A stretch of 64,000 nt of DNA, from positions 124,001 to 188,000 of the forward strand of contig NZ_AP027365.1 in assembly GCF_030295995.1 (NCBI RefSeq), read 5' to 3'. Below, piece by piece: positions 30,084 to 38,438 of this stretch. Below the pieces are notes generated by a model. The model was not told where the DNA came from. It ran no database searches and saw only the letters and a list, made by a program, of their open reading frames with translations. Numbering within the stretch: the stretch's first letter is position 1; every line of letters starts with the position of its first letter. The position numbers were made by a program, and so were the translations under genes. The DNA comes from Thalassotalea hakodatensis (GTDB taxonomy: Bacteria; Pseudomonadota; Gammaproteobacteria; Enterobacterales; Alteromonadaceae).

Positions 30084-31328
30084 ATGACGATGATTTTAAA
30101 AGGTTCTTGGTTGATATGGTTGCTATTAGGGATGATCGTTTTTTCACCCCATCAAGCTAATGCAAATGAAGAAAAATACTATGCTTCGCTTCGTTATAAT
30201 CATGTCTCTTTACATGCAGAAACTAAAGGTATTTTACCTATTTCACCACAACAGGCTGCAAAGCAACCGCACTATGTTTTTAAGTACAATGAGGCGGAAA
30301 AGCTGGTAGAGATAATTAACAATACTTATCAAAATGCAAAACTTCATCCGTTAACGCATTTTGCAGTAAAGCGCGTAAAAATTGACTATTCTACAGGCAA
30401 AAAAACACTTACCTTTTACGATATCAACAATAAAAGAATGCCAAATATTCGCGGCGTATTTAAAGAAGTGTATCGTATTGATGATACTGGGTTTGTTGAA
30501 CAGCTCAATTTTTATGATGCAGATGATAAAGCGATGGAATCGCGTTGGAACATTGCTGAGTATCGCTGGCGCAAACATAACAACTTGGTGATTGAGCAAC
30601 GATTTAATACTGCAGGCGTAAAACAGCCGTTATCACCTTATTTCCCCTTTAATGACACTGCGATTGAATATGATGATGCTGGCAATCCTTACCGTCATTT
30701 TAACCTAGATAAGGCGCTTAATATTGTTAATAACAAAGACGGTATTGCTTATTACGAAGATACATACAATGAGCTGGGTTTGCATATTAAATATGCTTAT
30801 TATGATCAGAACTACCAATTGACGCTCAATGCATGGGGCTTTGCTTACGCAATAAAACACTATGATAGCCAAGGACAATATACTGGCCGAACAAAATATG
30901 ACTTGCAAAGCGAAAAGATACCTAATTTACTTCCTAAGGCGGTGCTGAATGATAAAAAAGAGATTGAAGCCATTAAACAAGTATCAATTGATTATCTTAA
31001 CGCCTTAAAACAATTAGACCCTAAGTTAATGAAATCAGTCATGCACCCTGACTTGTCAAAACATACGGTACCACCGTTTCCTGCCCCAAATGGTGAAGTT
31101 TCTTTGCGTGAAACGACTTATCAACGGATGATTGAACATGCAACTTACTGGAACCGAAGCGGTATACGCTTTCCGCCTATTATGACGAATCAAGTCACTG
31201 TATTAGATCAACACAACAATATAGCCACGGTGAAAATGGTTTCAGATAACTGGATTGAGTACCTGCATTTAGTTAAATTGAAGGGTAAATGGCAAATTAA
31301 GAATTTGTTGTGGGATTATAATCGTTAA
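30084..31328 (+). CDS. secreted protein with C-terminal NTF2/lumazine-binding-like domain
   Basis: I do not recognise the full 414-residue architecture. A signal peptide ends near residue 28 (FSPHQANANEE). The middle part (about 30-290) has loosely repeated Tyr/Asp-rich blocks such as RVKIDYSTGKKTLTFYDINNK, IEYDDAGNPYRHF and IKHYDSQGQYTGRTKYD, reminiscent of YD/RHS-like beta repeats. The last 115 residues (KQVSIDYLNALKQLDPKLM, TVKMVSDNWIEYLHLVKLKGKW) look like a putative lumazine-binding/NTF2-like fold. It starts after GAGGGTTAGTT and is divergent from the CadC-like regulator. It is followed after 80 bp by an esterase gene. Confidence 0.65.
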   Translation: MTMILKGSWLIWLLLGMIVFSPHQANANEEKYYASLRYNHVSLHAETKGILPISPQQAAKQPHYVFKYNEAEKLVEIINNTYQNAKLHPLTHFAVKRVKIDYSTGKKTLTFYDINNKRMPNIRGVFKEVYRIDDTGFVEQLNFYDADDKAMESRWNIAEYRWRKHNNLVIEQRFNTAGVKQPLSPYFPFNDTAIEYDDAGNPYRHFNLDKALNIVNNKDGIAYYEDTYNELGLHIKYAYYDQNYQLTLNAWGFAYAIKHYDSQGQYTGRTKYDLQSEKIPNLLPKAVLNDKKEIEAIKQVSIDYLNALKQLDPKLMKSVMHPDLSKHTVPPFPAPNGEVSLRETTYQRMIEHATYWNRSGIRFPPIMTNQVTVLDQHNNIATVKMVSDNWIEYLHLVKLKGKWQIKNLLWDYNR

Positions 31329-31408
31329 TCATGTAAAGGTCTGTTGCTCTTCGTGTTTCGTTCGAACAAAATTTAATTTCGGAAGATCAACAGACTCAAG
31401 GAATCACT

Positions 31409-32287
31409 GTGCGAAAAATAAAGAGTAAAGTAACAGCGGGTGTGATTAGCATCTTGTTAATAGTTATGGGATATAACATCAGTCAACAATATAGGCAGGA
31501 ATACACCTCTAGTTATATTGATCAAACCATTTATTCTGAAACACTTGATGAACATAGAAAAGTTTTTATTCGTTTACCTAAAACGTATGATCAGAACAAA
31601 CAGTATCCGCTCATTATAAGATCAGACGGGAATTTTAATTTAAAACGTTGGGATGAGTCGTTGCATTCATTAAGTGAACAGCAATTAGCTGAAGATACAA
31701 TTCTAGTCTCAATACCTAATCTATTTTGGCAAGATACCCGCAACCGTGATTTAGTCCCCCCTTATGCAAGAAAGGATGTGAATATAGAAGCTCGTCCAGC
31801 TACAGAAAATAACCCAGAAATCTTTGGCAAAGCAGATTTGTTTTTAGCCTTTATTGAAAAAGAACTCATACCGCATATTGAAAAACAATTTAATGTTAAT
31901 CAAAACCGAATATTAAGCGGCTTCTCAGCGGGCGGAAGTTTCGTGTTATACACCCTGGTAAACAAACCAGAGCTATTTACTGGCTATTTTGCCTTCAGCC
32001 CCGCAGCTTGGTATGACGACTCCGTGGTGGTAAAACAATTTAGTAAACATTTAGCTAACACGTCAGGGAAGCCGCTGTTTTTATATTTAAGCTTAGGCGC
32101 CAAAGAGAATGATATTATAACTGGTTCATTTGAAGGGCTACTTGAAGCGTTAAAAACAAAGGCTCCTAAAAATTTGTATTGGCAATCTAGCTATAGTGCT
32201 GATGCTGGCCATGCGGACAACCCATTTATTTCAGTACCGAAAGCGTTAAAAGCATACGATAACTTTGTTGAAAGTTTAAAAAATTAA
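31409..32287 (+). CDS. esterase D-like alpha/beta hydrolase
   Basis: A 292-residue putative esterase of the esterase D/IroE/Fes type. RKVFIRLPKTYDQNKQYPLIIRSDG is the usual start of the fold. The nucleophile elbow is GFSAGGSFVLYT (GxSxG), and a later His in SADAGHADNPF is the likely third triad member. An N-terminal hydrophobic segment (about residues 9-24, TAGVISILLIVMGYNI) is a signal anchor, so the enzyme should act in the periplasm. The GTG start at 31409 follows CAAGGAATCACT. It may be cotranscribed with the gene 80 bp upstream. The substrate is unknown; a siderophore esterase is possible but no iron genes are adjacent. Confidence 0.78.
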   Translation: MRKIKSKVTAGVISILLIVMGYNISQQYRQEYTSSYIDQTIYSETLDEHRKVFIRLPKTYDQNKQYPLIIRSDGNFNLKRWDESLHSLSEQQLAEDTILVSIPNLFWQDTRNRDLVPPYARKDVNIEARPATENNPEIFGKADLFLAFIEKELIPHIEKQFNVNQNRILSGFSAGGSFVLYTLVNKPELFTGYFAFSPAAWYDDSVVVKQFSKHLANTSGKPLFLYLSLGAKENDIITGSFEGLLEALKTKAPKNLYWQSSYSADAGHADNPFISVPKALKAYDNFVESLKN

Positions 32288-32304
32288 AAGTTTTAATCAC
32301 ACAG

Positions 32305-32332
32305 TTGCGATTATTTACAGGCTGTATATACT
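32305..32332 (+). promoter_or_regulatory. lexA sigma-70 promoter
   Basis: TTGCGA at 32305-32310 and TATACT at 32327-32332 are separated by 16 bp. The -10 hexamer lies inside the first SOS box, so LexA binding would block its own promoter. Confidence 0.65.
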
Positions 32333-32337
32333 AACAG
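32322..32337. promoter_or_regulatory. LexA-binding SOS box 1
   Basis: The sequence CTGTATATACTAACAG fits the gammaproteobacterial SOS consensus CTGT-N8-ACAG exactly. It is the first of two tandem boxes before lexA and resembles the E. coli lexA box. Confidence 0.93.
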
Positions 32338-32342
32338 TGAAG

Positions 32343-32358
32343 CTGTCCATATATACAG
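32343..32358. promoter_or_regulatory. LexA-binding SOS box 2
   Basis: CTGTCCATATATACAG fits CTGT-N8-ACAG exactly. It starts 21 bp after box 1, two helical turns, as in the E. coli lexA promoter. Its end runs into the AGGGA ribosome-binding site of lexA. Confidence 0.92.
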
Positions 32359-32367
32359 GGAATAACC

Positions 32368-32991
32368 GTGAGCGAGTTTAAGCCATTAACTAACAGACAA
32401 GAACAAATTTTTGATCTGATTAAAGAGAAAATATCAGAAACTGGTATGCCGCCTACCCGTGCAGAAATAGCGACCTTTTTTGGTTTTAAATCTGCTAACG
32501 CTGCAGAAGAGCACTTAAAGGCGCTTGCTAAAAAAGGTTACATTGAAATGTTACCAGGTACCTCTCGTGGTATTAGGTTAGCTGACGATTTTGTTGAGGA
32601 ACAAGGTTTACCTTTAATAGGTAGAGTAGCCGCAGGCGAACCTATTCTTGCACAAGAGCATGTTGAAGAAAGGTACCAAATTGATGGTAGTTTGTTTCAC
32701 CCTGCAGCAGATTACTTATTACGAGTGAACGGCGAAAGCATGAAAGACATTGGTATCTTCGACGGTGATTTGCTTGCCGTTCATCAAACGACTGATGTAC
32801 AAAATGGTCAGGTTGTTGTGGCCAGAGTTGAAGATGATGTAACGGTGAAGCGTTTGAAGCGAGATGGTAATGTTGTATACCTTCATGCTGAGAACGAAGA
32901 CTTCTCACCGATAAAAGTCGATTTAACCAGCCAACATTTCAATATTGAAGGTTTGGCGGTAGGTGTAATTCGATCTGCCGATTGGATGTAA
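32368..32991 (+). CDS. lexA: SOS response repressor LexA
   Basis: LexA represses SOS genes and cleaves itself when RecA is active. The N-terminal winged HTH is [16 protein letters not shown]...[28 protein letters not shown]. The cleavage site is Ala89-Gly90 in VAAGEP. The catalytic dyad is Ser124 (NGESMKDIG) and Lys161 (VKRLKR). All are offset by five from E. coli LexA (84-85, 119, 156). The GTG start at 32368 follows CAGGGAATAACC. Length is 207 residues. Autoregulation is shown by two perfect upstream SOS boxes. A terminator follows at 33009. Confidence 0.98.
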   Translation: MSEFKPLTNRQEQIFDLIKEKISETGMPPTRAEIATFFGFKSANAAEEHLKALAKKGYIEMLPGTSRGIRLADDFVEEQGLPLIGRVAAGEPILAQEHVEERYQIDGSLFHPAADYLLRVNGESMKDIGIFDGDLLAVHQTTDVQNGQVVVARVEDDVTVKRLKRDGNVVYLHAENEDFSPIKVDLTSQHFNIEGLAVGVIRSADWM

Positions 32992-33008
32992 ATAATTGTA
33001 TTGCTGGT

Positions 33009-33051
33009 AAACAGGTATTATCGCTTTTTCTGGGGAATAACACCTGTTTTT
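33009..33051 (+). terminator. rho-independent terminator of lexA
   Basis: AAACAGGTATTAT (33009-33021) pairs with ATAACACCTGTTT (ending 33049), with one mismatch, around a 15-16 base loop. A short T run (to 33051) follows. It lies 17 bp after the lexA stop. Confidence 0.75.
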
Positions 33052-33506
33052 CATTCTCTTGATTAAAAATCAACCTTTAATTGCTAAATCTTCATATTAA
33101 CCAGTGCTCACTACCAAATAACCCTGTGTATAAGTGCTTTTCTGTTTAAATAATCGCCATCTATAATAAAGCGAAGAAAAAACTTTTTTAGAGTAAATGC
33201 TTAAAAAGTATACATTTGCGCTATGCCCTGTGTAATGCACCCTCCAGTCGTTTAGAGTTTATACTCAATTGTATTTATTATCTTTTTATTGCTTATGTCG
33301 ATCAAATTAAAAATTGACCCAGATCAAATATTAAGTAATTCTAGAACAGAAAGTAAACAACACTAATAATAAGGCGAACTTTCACCTGTTTAAAAAATCG
33401 CCATAAAAAATAACAATAAAATCGCATCAAAAACATAAGTAAATAAGAGCTAAGTAATACTAAAGTACTTTGTTTTTGACTTAGAAAGGGTATAAGGAGA
33501 TGTCGA
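33052..33506 (+). other. coxB upstream region without genes
   Basis: About 450 bp of AT-rich DNA between the lexA terminator and coxB. I find no convincing ORF or RNA gene. It holds an FNR-like site at 33314-33327 and an AGGAG ribosome-binding site just before the coxB GTG. A six-codon ORF (33500-33520) overlaps the coxB start. The long AT-rich leader suggests transcriptional control of the oxidase operon. Confidence 0.6.
33314..33327. promoter_or_regulatory. FNR/EtrA-like half-symmetric site
   Basis: TTGACCCAGATCAA matches the FNR consensus TTGAT-N4-ATCAA at nine of ten defined positions. It lies 180 bp upstream of coxB. A role in oxygen-dependent control of the oxidase is plausible but not shown. 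Confidence 0.45.
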
Positions 33507-35060
33507 GTGAAAAGACGTAACCTAGGTTGGCTGTTATCTGGAATTTTATTTCCCGGTATGGCTTGGGCTGATTCAACGTTAAACATGACCCCTGGGGTCA
33601 CAGAGATAAGTAACGAAGTATACGGACTACACATGTATGCTTTGTATATTTGTACGGGGATAGGTGTTGTTGTATTTGGCGCCATGATCTGGTCAATGAT
33701 TTTCCATCGAAAGTCGAAAGGCTTTAAACCTGCAACGTTCCATGAAAGCACTAAGGTTGAAGTGTTATGGACAGTAATTCCTATTATCATTTTGATCGCA
33801 ATGGCATGGCCAGCAACCAATACGTTAATCGCGATGGAAAATAATGATAATTCTGATTTAACCATTCAAGTGACTGGGTCTCAGTGGAAATGGCATTATA
33901 AGTATTTTGATCAAGACATTGAATTCTACTCTGTATTATCCACTCCGCGTGAACAGTTCGATAACAGAGCGGGCTTAGGTGACGTAAAAGGCGAAAATTA
34001 TCTTTTAGAAGTTGATAAACACTTGGTAATTCCAGCCAATAAAAAAGTACGTTTTCTGATCACGTCTGATGATGTAATTCACTCTTGGTGGGTACCGGCA
34101 TTTGCTGTTAAACAGGATGCCAATCCGGGTTTTATCAACGAAGCATGGGCAAACGTACCTGAACCCGGTATTTATCGCGGGCAATGTGCCGAGTTATGCG
34201 GTAAAGATCATGGTTATATGCCTGTGGTTGTTGAAGTAAAAACAGAGCAAGATTACCTTGCTTGGGTTGAAGAACAAAATCGCCTGAAAGAAGAAGCAAA
34301 AGCTGCTGAAGCGGCGTCATTAAATGCATCATTGTCGATGGATGAATTAATGACCTTGGGTGAAACTACATACACCGCTTATTGTGCAGCATGTCATCAA
34401 CCAAATGGTTTAGGATTACCACCAGCATTCCCAGCATTAAAAGATAGTGCTATCGCGAAAGGCGATGTAAATGCGCACATTGATATTGTGTTTAATGGTA
34501 AAGCAGGAACTGGTATGCAAGGTTATGGTAAGCAGCTGAGTTTGAAAGAAATAGCTGCGGTAGTAACTTATGAGCGTAATGCTTGGGATAATAATACTGG
34601 CGATACAGTACAAGCCAGTGATGTACAAGCAGCGTCAAGTGGTTCAGAAACCACGACCGAAGCTACACCTGTTGAATCTGATGTCACTGAAACTGAAACA
34701 GTTGAGCAAGTTGCACCGCCGGAAGAAGATCTGAGTAAAACTTATTCACTAGAAGAGCTAATGACAAAAGGTGAAGAAGTATATGCAACGCGATGTGCGG
34801 CGTGCCACAAAGCGACAGGTGAAGGCTTACCACCAGCATTTCCTTCCTTAATTGGTAGCCCTATTATCACAGGTGATGTGTCTGCCCATATTGATATTGT
34901 TGTTAATGGCAGCAAGAAAAACCCAGCGATGGCAGCTTTTAGCAGTCAGTTAACGAAAACAGAAATAGCCGCTGTTATTACTTATGAGCGAAATGCTTGG
35001 GGTAATGATTCTGGTGATCTTGTGCAACCCGCCGATGTTGATGCGGCAAGTGCTAAGTAA
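33507..35060 (+). CDS. coxB: cytochrome c oxidase subunit II with two fused cytochrome c domains
   Basis: Subunit II of an aa3/caa3-type oxidase, carrying the CuA electron entry site. A signal peptide (GILFPGMAWA) precedes two membrane helices. The CuA motif CAELCGKDHGYMP has Cys227, Cys231, His235 and Met238. Two class I cytochrome c domains follow, with heme sites CAACH at 293-297 and 430-434, joined by an acidic Thr/Glu-rich linker. The domains are tandem duplicates (each with LPPAFP, AHIDIV and TYERNAW). Length is 517 residues against about 280 without fusion. The start is GTG at 33507, 8 bp after AGGAG. It heads the cox operon. Confidence 0.95.
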   Translation: MKRRNLGWLLSGILFPGMAWADSTLNMTPGVTEISNEVYGLHMYALYICTGIGVVVFGAMIWSMIFHRKSKGFKPATFHESTKVEVLWTVIPIIILIAMAWPATNTLIAMENNDNSDLTIQVTGSQWKWHYKYFDQDIEFYSVLSTPREQFDNRAGLGDVKGENYLLEVDKHLVIPANKKVRFLITSDDVIHSWWVPAFAVKQDANPGFINEAWANVPEPGIYRGQCAELCGKDHGYMPVVVEVKTEQDYLAWVEEQNRLKEEAKAAEAASLNASLSMDELMTLGETTYTAYCAACHQPNGLGLPPAFPALKDSAIAKGDVNAHIDIVFNGKAGTGMQGYGKQLSLKEIAAVVTYERNAWDNNTGDTVQASDVQAASSGSETTTEATPVESDVTETETVEQVAPPEEDLSKTYSLEELMTKGEEVYATRCAACHKATGEGLPPAFPSLIGSPIITGDVSAHIDIVVNGSKKNPAMAAFSSQLTKTEIAAVITYERNAWGNDSGDLVQPADVDAASAK

Positions 35061-35072
35061 GGAGGACGAATA

Positions 35073-36662
35073 ATGACTACTGATACTATTCACGACTCGC
35101 ATGGGCACGATCATCATGATCATAAAATGACGGGTATTAAACGCTGGCTTTATACAACAAACCATAAAGACATAGGTACATTGTATCTATGGTTCTCTTT
35201 TATTATGTTATTAGTCGGTGGCGCTTTAGCGATGTTAATTCGCTTAGAGTTGTTCCAACCAGGTTTACAGTTTGTTGAACCAGACTTTTTTAACCAATTA
35301 ACCACCGTACATGGTTTAATCATGGTATTTGGTGCCATTATGCCAGCCTTTACAGGGTTTGCTAACTGGATGATCCCAATGATGGTAGGGGCGCCAGATA
35401 TGGCATTACCTCGTATGAATAACTGGAGCTTTTGGATTCTACCTTTTGCTTTTGCTATTTTGCTGTCATCATTTTTTATGGAATCTGGCGCACCAAACTT
35501 TGGTTGGACATTCTACGCTCCGCTTTCGACGACATTTTCGAATGGCAGTACAGCATTCTTTGTATTTGCGGTTCATATCATGGGTGTGTCATCCATTATG
35601 GGGGCAATCAATGTGATCGTCACTATTATGAATATGAGAGCGCCTGGTATGACATATATGAAGATGCCGCTATTTGTGTGGACATTCTTTATCACCGCCT
35701 ATCTATTGATAGCCGTAATGCCAGTACTAGCCGGCGTGGTAACCATGGTGTTAACCGATACCTATTTTGGTACTAGCTTTTTTGATGCTGCTGGTGGTGG
35801 TGACCCAGTTATGTTCCAACATATCTTTTGGTTCTTTGGGCATCCAGAAGTATACATCATGATATTACCGGCTTTCGGTATTGTATCTACGATTATTCCT
35901 ACTTTTGCGCGTAAAAAGCTCTTTGGTTACAGCTCAATGGTATACGCAACTGCATCTATTGCCTTTTTATCGTTTATCGTATGGGCGCATCACATGTTTA
36001 CCACGGGTATGCCATTATTTGGTGAGCTGTTTTTCATGTATTGCACCATGCTGATTGCCGTACCAACAGGGGTTAAAGTGTTTAACTGGGTAGCCACGAT
36101 GTGGCGAGGCGCAATGACGTTTGAAATACCGATGTTGTTTTCATTGGCGTTTGTTATTTTATTTACCATTGGTGGTTTTTCTGGATTAATGCTGGCATTA
36201 ACGCCTGTAGATTTCCAATACCATGATACGTATTTTGTAGTAGCGCATTTCCATTATGTCTTGGTAACAGGTTCATTATTTTCAATTTATGCTGGCGCAT
36301 ATTATTGGTTACCTAAATGGACCGGCCATATGTACAACGATAGGTGGAGTAAAGCACATTTTTGGTGTTCGTTAATTTCAGTCAATATTTTGTTTTTCCC
36401 AATGCACTTTTTAGGCTTAGCGGGCATGCCTCGACGTATTCCTGATTACGCGCTGCAATTTGCTGACTTTAATAAATGGGTGAGTATTGGTGGTTTTGCG
36501 TTTGGCTTATCACAGCTAATTTTCTTAGTAGTCGTGATTAAGTGTATTCGCGGTGGTAAAAAAGCGGAAGCAAACCCTTGGGAAGCTACCGAAGGCTTAG
36601 AGTGGACCGTTGCAAGTCCTGCGCCTTATCACACTTTTGAAACACCACCAAAAATTGATTAA
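35073..36662 (+). CDS. coxA: cytochrome c oxidase subunit I
   Basis: The catalytic heme-copper subunit, with twelve membrane segments in 529 residues. Heme a and a3/CuB ligands are visible: TTVHGLIMVFG (low-spin heme His), WFFGHPEVYIMILPAFGI (CuB His and the cross-linked Tyr), AHHMF (CuB His pair) and VVAHFHYVL (heme a3 and heme a His). The D-pathway stretch ANWMIPMMVGAPDMALPRMNNWSFW region is intact, so this is an A-type proton pump. The His-rich N terminus (HDSHGHDHHDHK) is a common feature. It begins 12 bp after coxB with AAGGAGGACGA upstream. Confidence 0.98.
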   Translation: MTTDTIHDSHGHDHHDHKMTGIKRWLYTTNHKDIGTLYLWFSFIMLLVGGALAMLIRLELFQPGLQFVEPDFFNQLTTVHGLIMVFGAIMPAFTGFANWMIPMMVGAPDMALPRMNNWSFWILPFAFAILLSSFFMESGAPNFGWTFYAPLSTTFSNGSTAFFVFAVHIMGVSSIMGAINVIVTIMNMRAPGMTYMKMPLFVWTFFITAYLLIAVMPVLAGVVTMVLTDTYFGTSFFDAAGGGDPVMFQHIFWFFGHPEVYIMILPAFGIVSTIIPTFARKKLFGYSSMVYATASIAFLSFIVWAHHMFTTGMPLFGELFFMYCTMLIAVPTGVKVFNWVATMWRGAMTFEIPMLFSLAFVILFTIGGFSGLMLALTPVDFQYHDTYFVVAHFHYVLVTGSLFSIYAGAYYWLPKWTGHMYNDRWSKAHFWCSLISVNILFFPMHFLGLAGMPRRIPDYALQFADFNKWVSIGGFAFGLSQLIFLVVVIKCIRGGKKAEANPWEATEGLEWTVASPAPYHTFETPPKID

Positions 36663-36709
36663 TCAATAGTGGATAACGAGTAATAGTTTAGCAACAGTAA
36701 GGAGAAAAT

Positions 36710-37252
36710 ATGTCTAAAGGTACAGATCAAAATATTCAAAAAACGGTGAAAAAGCTTATGCTGATCGTTTTTGCAATGTTTGGTTTTGGCTTTGCTATGG
36801 TGCCTTTATATGATGTGTTTTGTGATATTACTGGTTTAAATGGCAAAACGTCTAATGTTGCTGCACAAGAGAATCAAGAGGGTATTGATAAAAGCCGCTT
36901 GATCACTGTGCAGTTTATTAGTCATTTGTCTAAAGGGATCCTATGGAAATTTGAACCAATGGTTAAGGAAATCAAGGTGCATCCAGGGGAAATGAAACTC
37001 GTTAAATTTTATGCGAAAAATGAAGCCACTCATGACATCATCGGACAAGCAGTACCTTCTGTTTCTCCGGGAAGAGCGGCTATTTATTTTCAAAAAATAG
37101 AGTGTTTTTGTTTTAACCAACAACCTTTAAAAGCGCAAGAAGATGTGGAAATGGCATTACAGTTTTATGTTGATACTGAGCTGCCAAAAGAAGTCAGTAC
37201 CATCACCTTGTCTTATACTTTATTTGATATTACTGGTCGAATTGAGTCATAA
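36710..37252 (+). CDS. ctaG: cytochrome c oxidase assembly protein CtaG/Cox11
   Basis: A copper chaperone that delivers CuB to subunit I. It has a single N-terminal membrane anchor (LMLIVFAMFGFGFAMVPLYDVFC) and a periplasmic Ig-like domain with the copper motif ECFCFNQQPL (CFCF). The 180-residue length is typical. The ATG follows AAGGAGAAAAT. Its place between coxA and coxC is the usual order in proteobacterial oxidase operons. Confidence 0.96.
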   Translation: MSKGTDQNIQKTVKKLMLIVFAMFGFGFAMVPLYDVFCDITGLNGKTSNVAAQENQEGIDKSRLITVQFISHLSKGILWKFEPMVKEIKVHPGEMKLVKFYAKNEATHDIIGQAVPSVSPGRAAIYFQKIECFCFNQQPLKAQEDVEMALQFYVDTELPKEVSTITLSYTLFDITGRIES

Positions 37253-37282
37253 CGGTTAACGCGAGATCACAGGGGAAAAAAG

Positions 37283-38167
37283 ATGACAACAAAAGAATAT
37301 GAATCTTATTATGTGCCCGCCAAAAGCCATTGGCCTATTGTTGGTGCTGTAGCTTTATTTTTAATTGCCGTTGGTGCAGCAAATTACGTCACTGACCTTA
37401 AAAATGAGCAATCTGGTTTCGGCGGCTATATTTTAATAGCGGGTATCGCACTTGTTATTTATATGGTTTATGGCTGGTTTAGTAATGTGATCACCGAATC
37501 GATGGCAGGTAAATATAGCCATCAAATGGACACCTCATTTCGTCAAGGTATGAGCTGGTTTATTTTTTCAGAAGTGATGTTCTTCGCCGCCTTTTTTGGT
37601 GCACTTTTTTATGCGCGTATGTATTCCGTGCCTTGGTTAGGCGGTGATGGCAATAATGCCATGACCTTCGAAGTATTGTGGCCTGAATTTACTGCTCAGT
37701 GGCCACTCATAGCAACACCAGATGGCACAACGACGACAGCAATGGGTTGGTATGGTTTACCACTGATCAATACGGTTTTACTATTAACATCGTCTGTTAC
37801 TGCGCATTTTGCACATGTTGCCTTAGAAAAAGATAATCGTGGACAACTAAAATTTTGGTTAGGTTTTACTATTTTATTAGGGGTCGTTTTCCTTTATTGC
37901 CAAGGCCTTGAGTACGCCCATGGTTATGCAGAAGAAATGAAGCTCTACTTAACCAGCGGTATATATGGCAATACCTTTTATTTACTGACAGGATTCCATG
38001 GTATGCACGTTACTTTGGGAACGGTGATGTTGATCGTGATGTTTATACGCATCATGAAGGGGCATTTTACGCCAAAAAATCACTTTGCTTTTCAAGCAAC
38101 CAGTTGGTACTGGCACTTCGTTGATGTAGTGTGGGTAATATTGTTTGTGTTTGTCTATATTATCTAA
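37283..38167 (+). CDS. coxC: cytochrome c oxidase subunit III
   Basis: Subunit III stabilises the catalytic core and its proton uptake. The 294-residue protein has seven membrane segments. The signatures include SWFIFSEVMFFAAFFGALFYAR, QGLEYAHGY, and the terminal TGFHGMHVTLGTVML with WYWHFVDVVWVILFVFVY. The ATG is preceded by AGGGGAAAAAAG. A strong terminator-like hairpin follows at 38173, so the structural genes probably end here, with the assembly genes transcribed separately. Confidence 0.97.
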   Translation: MTTKEYESYYVPAKSHWPIVGAVALFLIAVGAANYVTDLKNEQSGFGGYILIAGIALVIYMVYGWFSNVITESMAGKYSHQMDTSFRQGMSWFIFSEVMFFAAFFGALFYARMYSVPWLGGDGNNAMTFEVLWPEFTAQWPLIATPDGTTTTAMGWYGLPLINTVLLLTSSVTAHFAHVALEKDNRGQLKFWLGFTILLGVVFLYCQGLEYAHGYAEEMKLYLTSGIYGNTFYLLTGFHGMHVTLGTVMLIVMFIRIMKGHFTPKNHFAFQATSWYWHFVDVVWVILFVFVYII

Positions 38168-38172
38168 AATTA

Positions 38173-38198
38173 ATGGCACGCTGAGCGTGCCATTTTTA
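38173..38198. terminator. terminator after coxC, bidirectional
   Basis: ATGGCACGC (38173-38181), a 3-base loop and GCGTGCCAT (38185-38193) are followed by TTTTAA on the plus strand. On the minus strand TTAATTTTAG follows, so the hairpin can also end the DUF2909 gene. It lies 5 bp after the coxC stop. Confidence 0.88.
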
Positions 38199-38405
38199 AT
38201 ATGGGCGAGGGTTTGGTGTGATCACACCTGTTAAAACCCCAACAAGTAATAACAACACAATCACAACAGAAGTCATCACGCGACGTCCAATAAACTTCGA
38301 CATACTGGGCTTATTGGGGTCGTTTTTACTCATCAAGCGTAGTGCTTGAAATAGGTTATAAATCATATATATGAGTAAGCCTATAATAATTACCTTGATG
38401 ATCAT
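38196..38405 (-). CDS. DUF2909 family twin-transmembrane protein
   Basis: A 69-residue protein with two membrane helices (about residues 2-20 and 45-62) and a charged loop between them (RLMSKNDPNKPSMSKFIGRRVMTS). This is the DUF2909 pattern. The family is often found in oxidase clusters; its function is unknown. Here it is the only gene on the minus strand in the cox cluster, lying between coxC and the SURF1 gene, so it must have its own promoter in the 33-bp gap before SURF1 or inside that gene. Confidence 0.8.
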   Translation of the reverse strand: MIIKVIIIGLLIYMIYNLFQALRLMSKNDPNKPSMSKFIGRRVMTSVVIVLLLLVGVLTGVITPNPRPY

Positions 38406-38438
38406 TGTTCCCTCTATTTAATTATCTATCGGTGTTGT

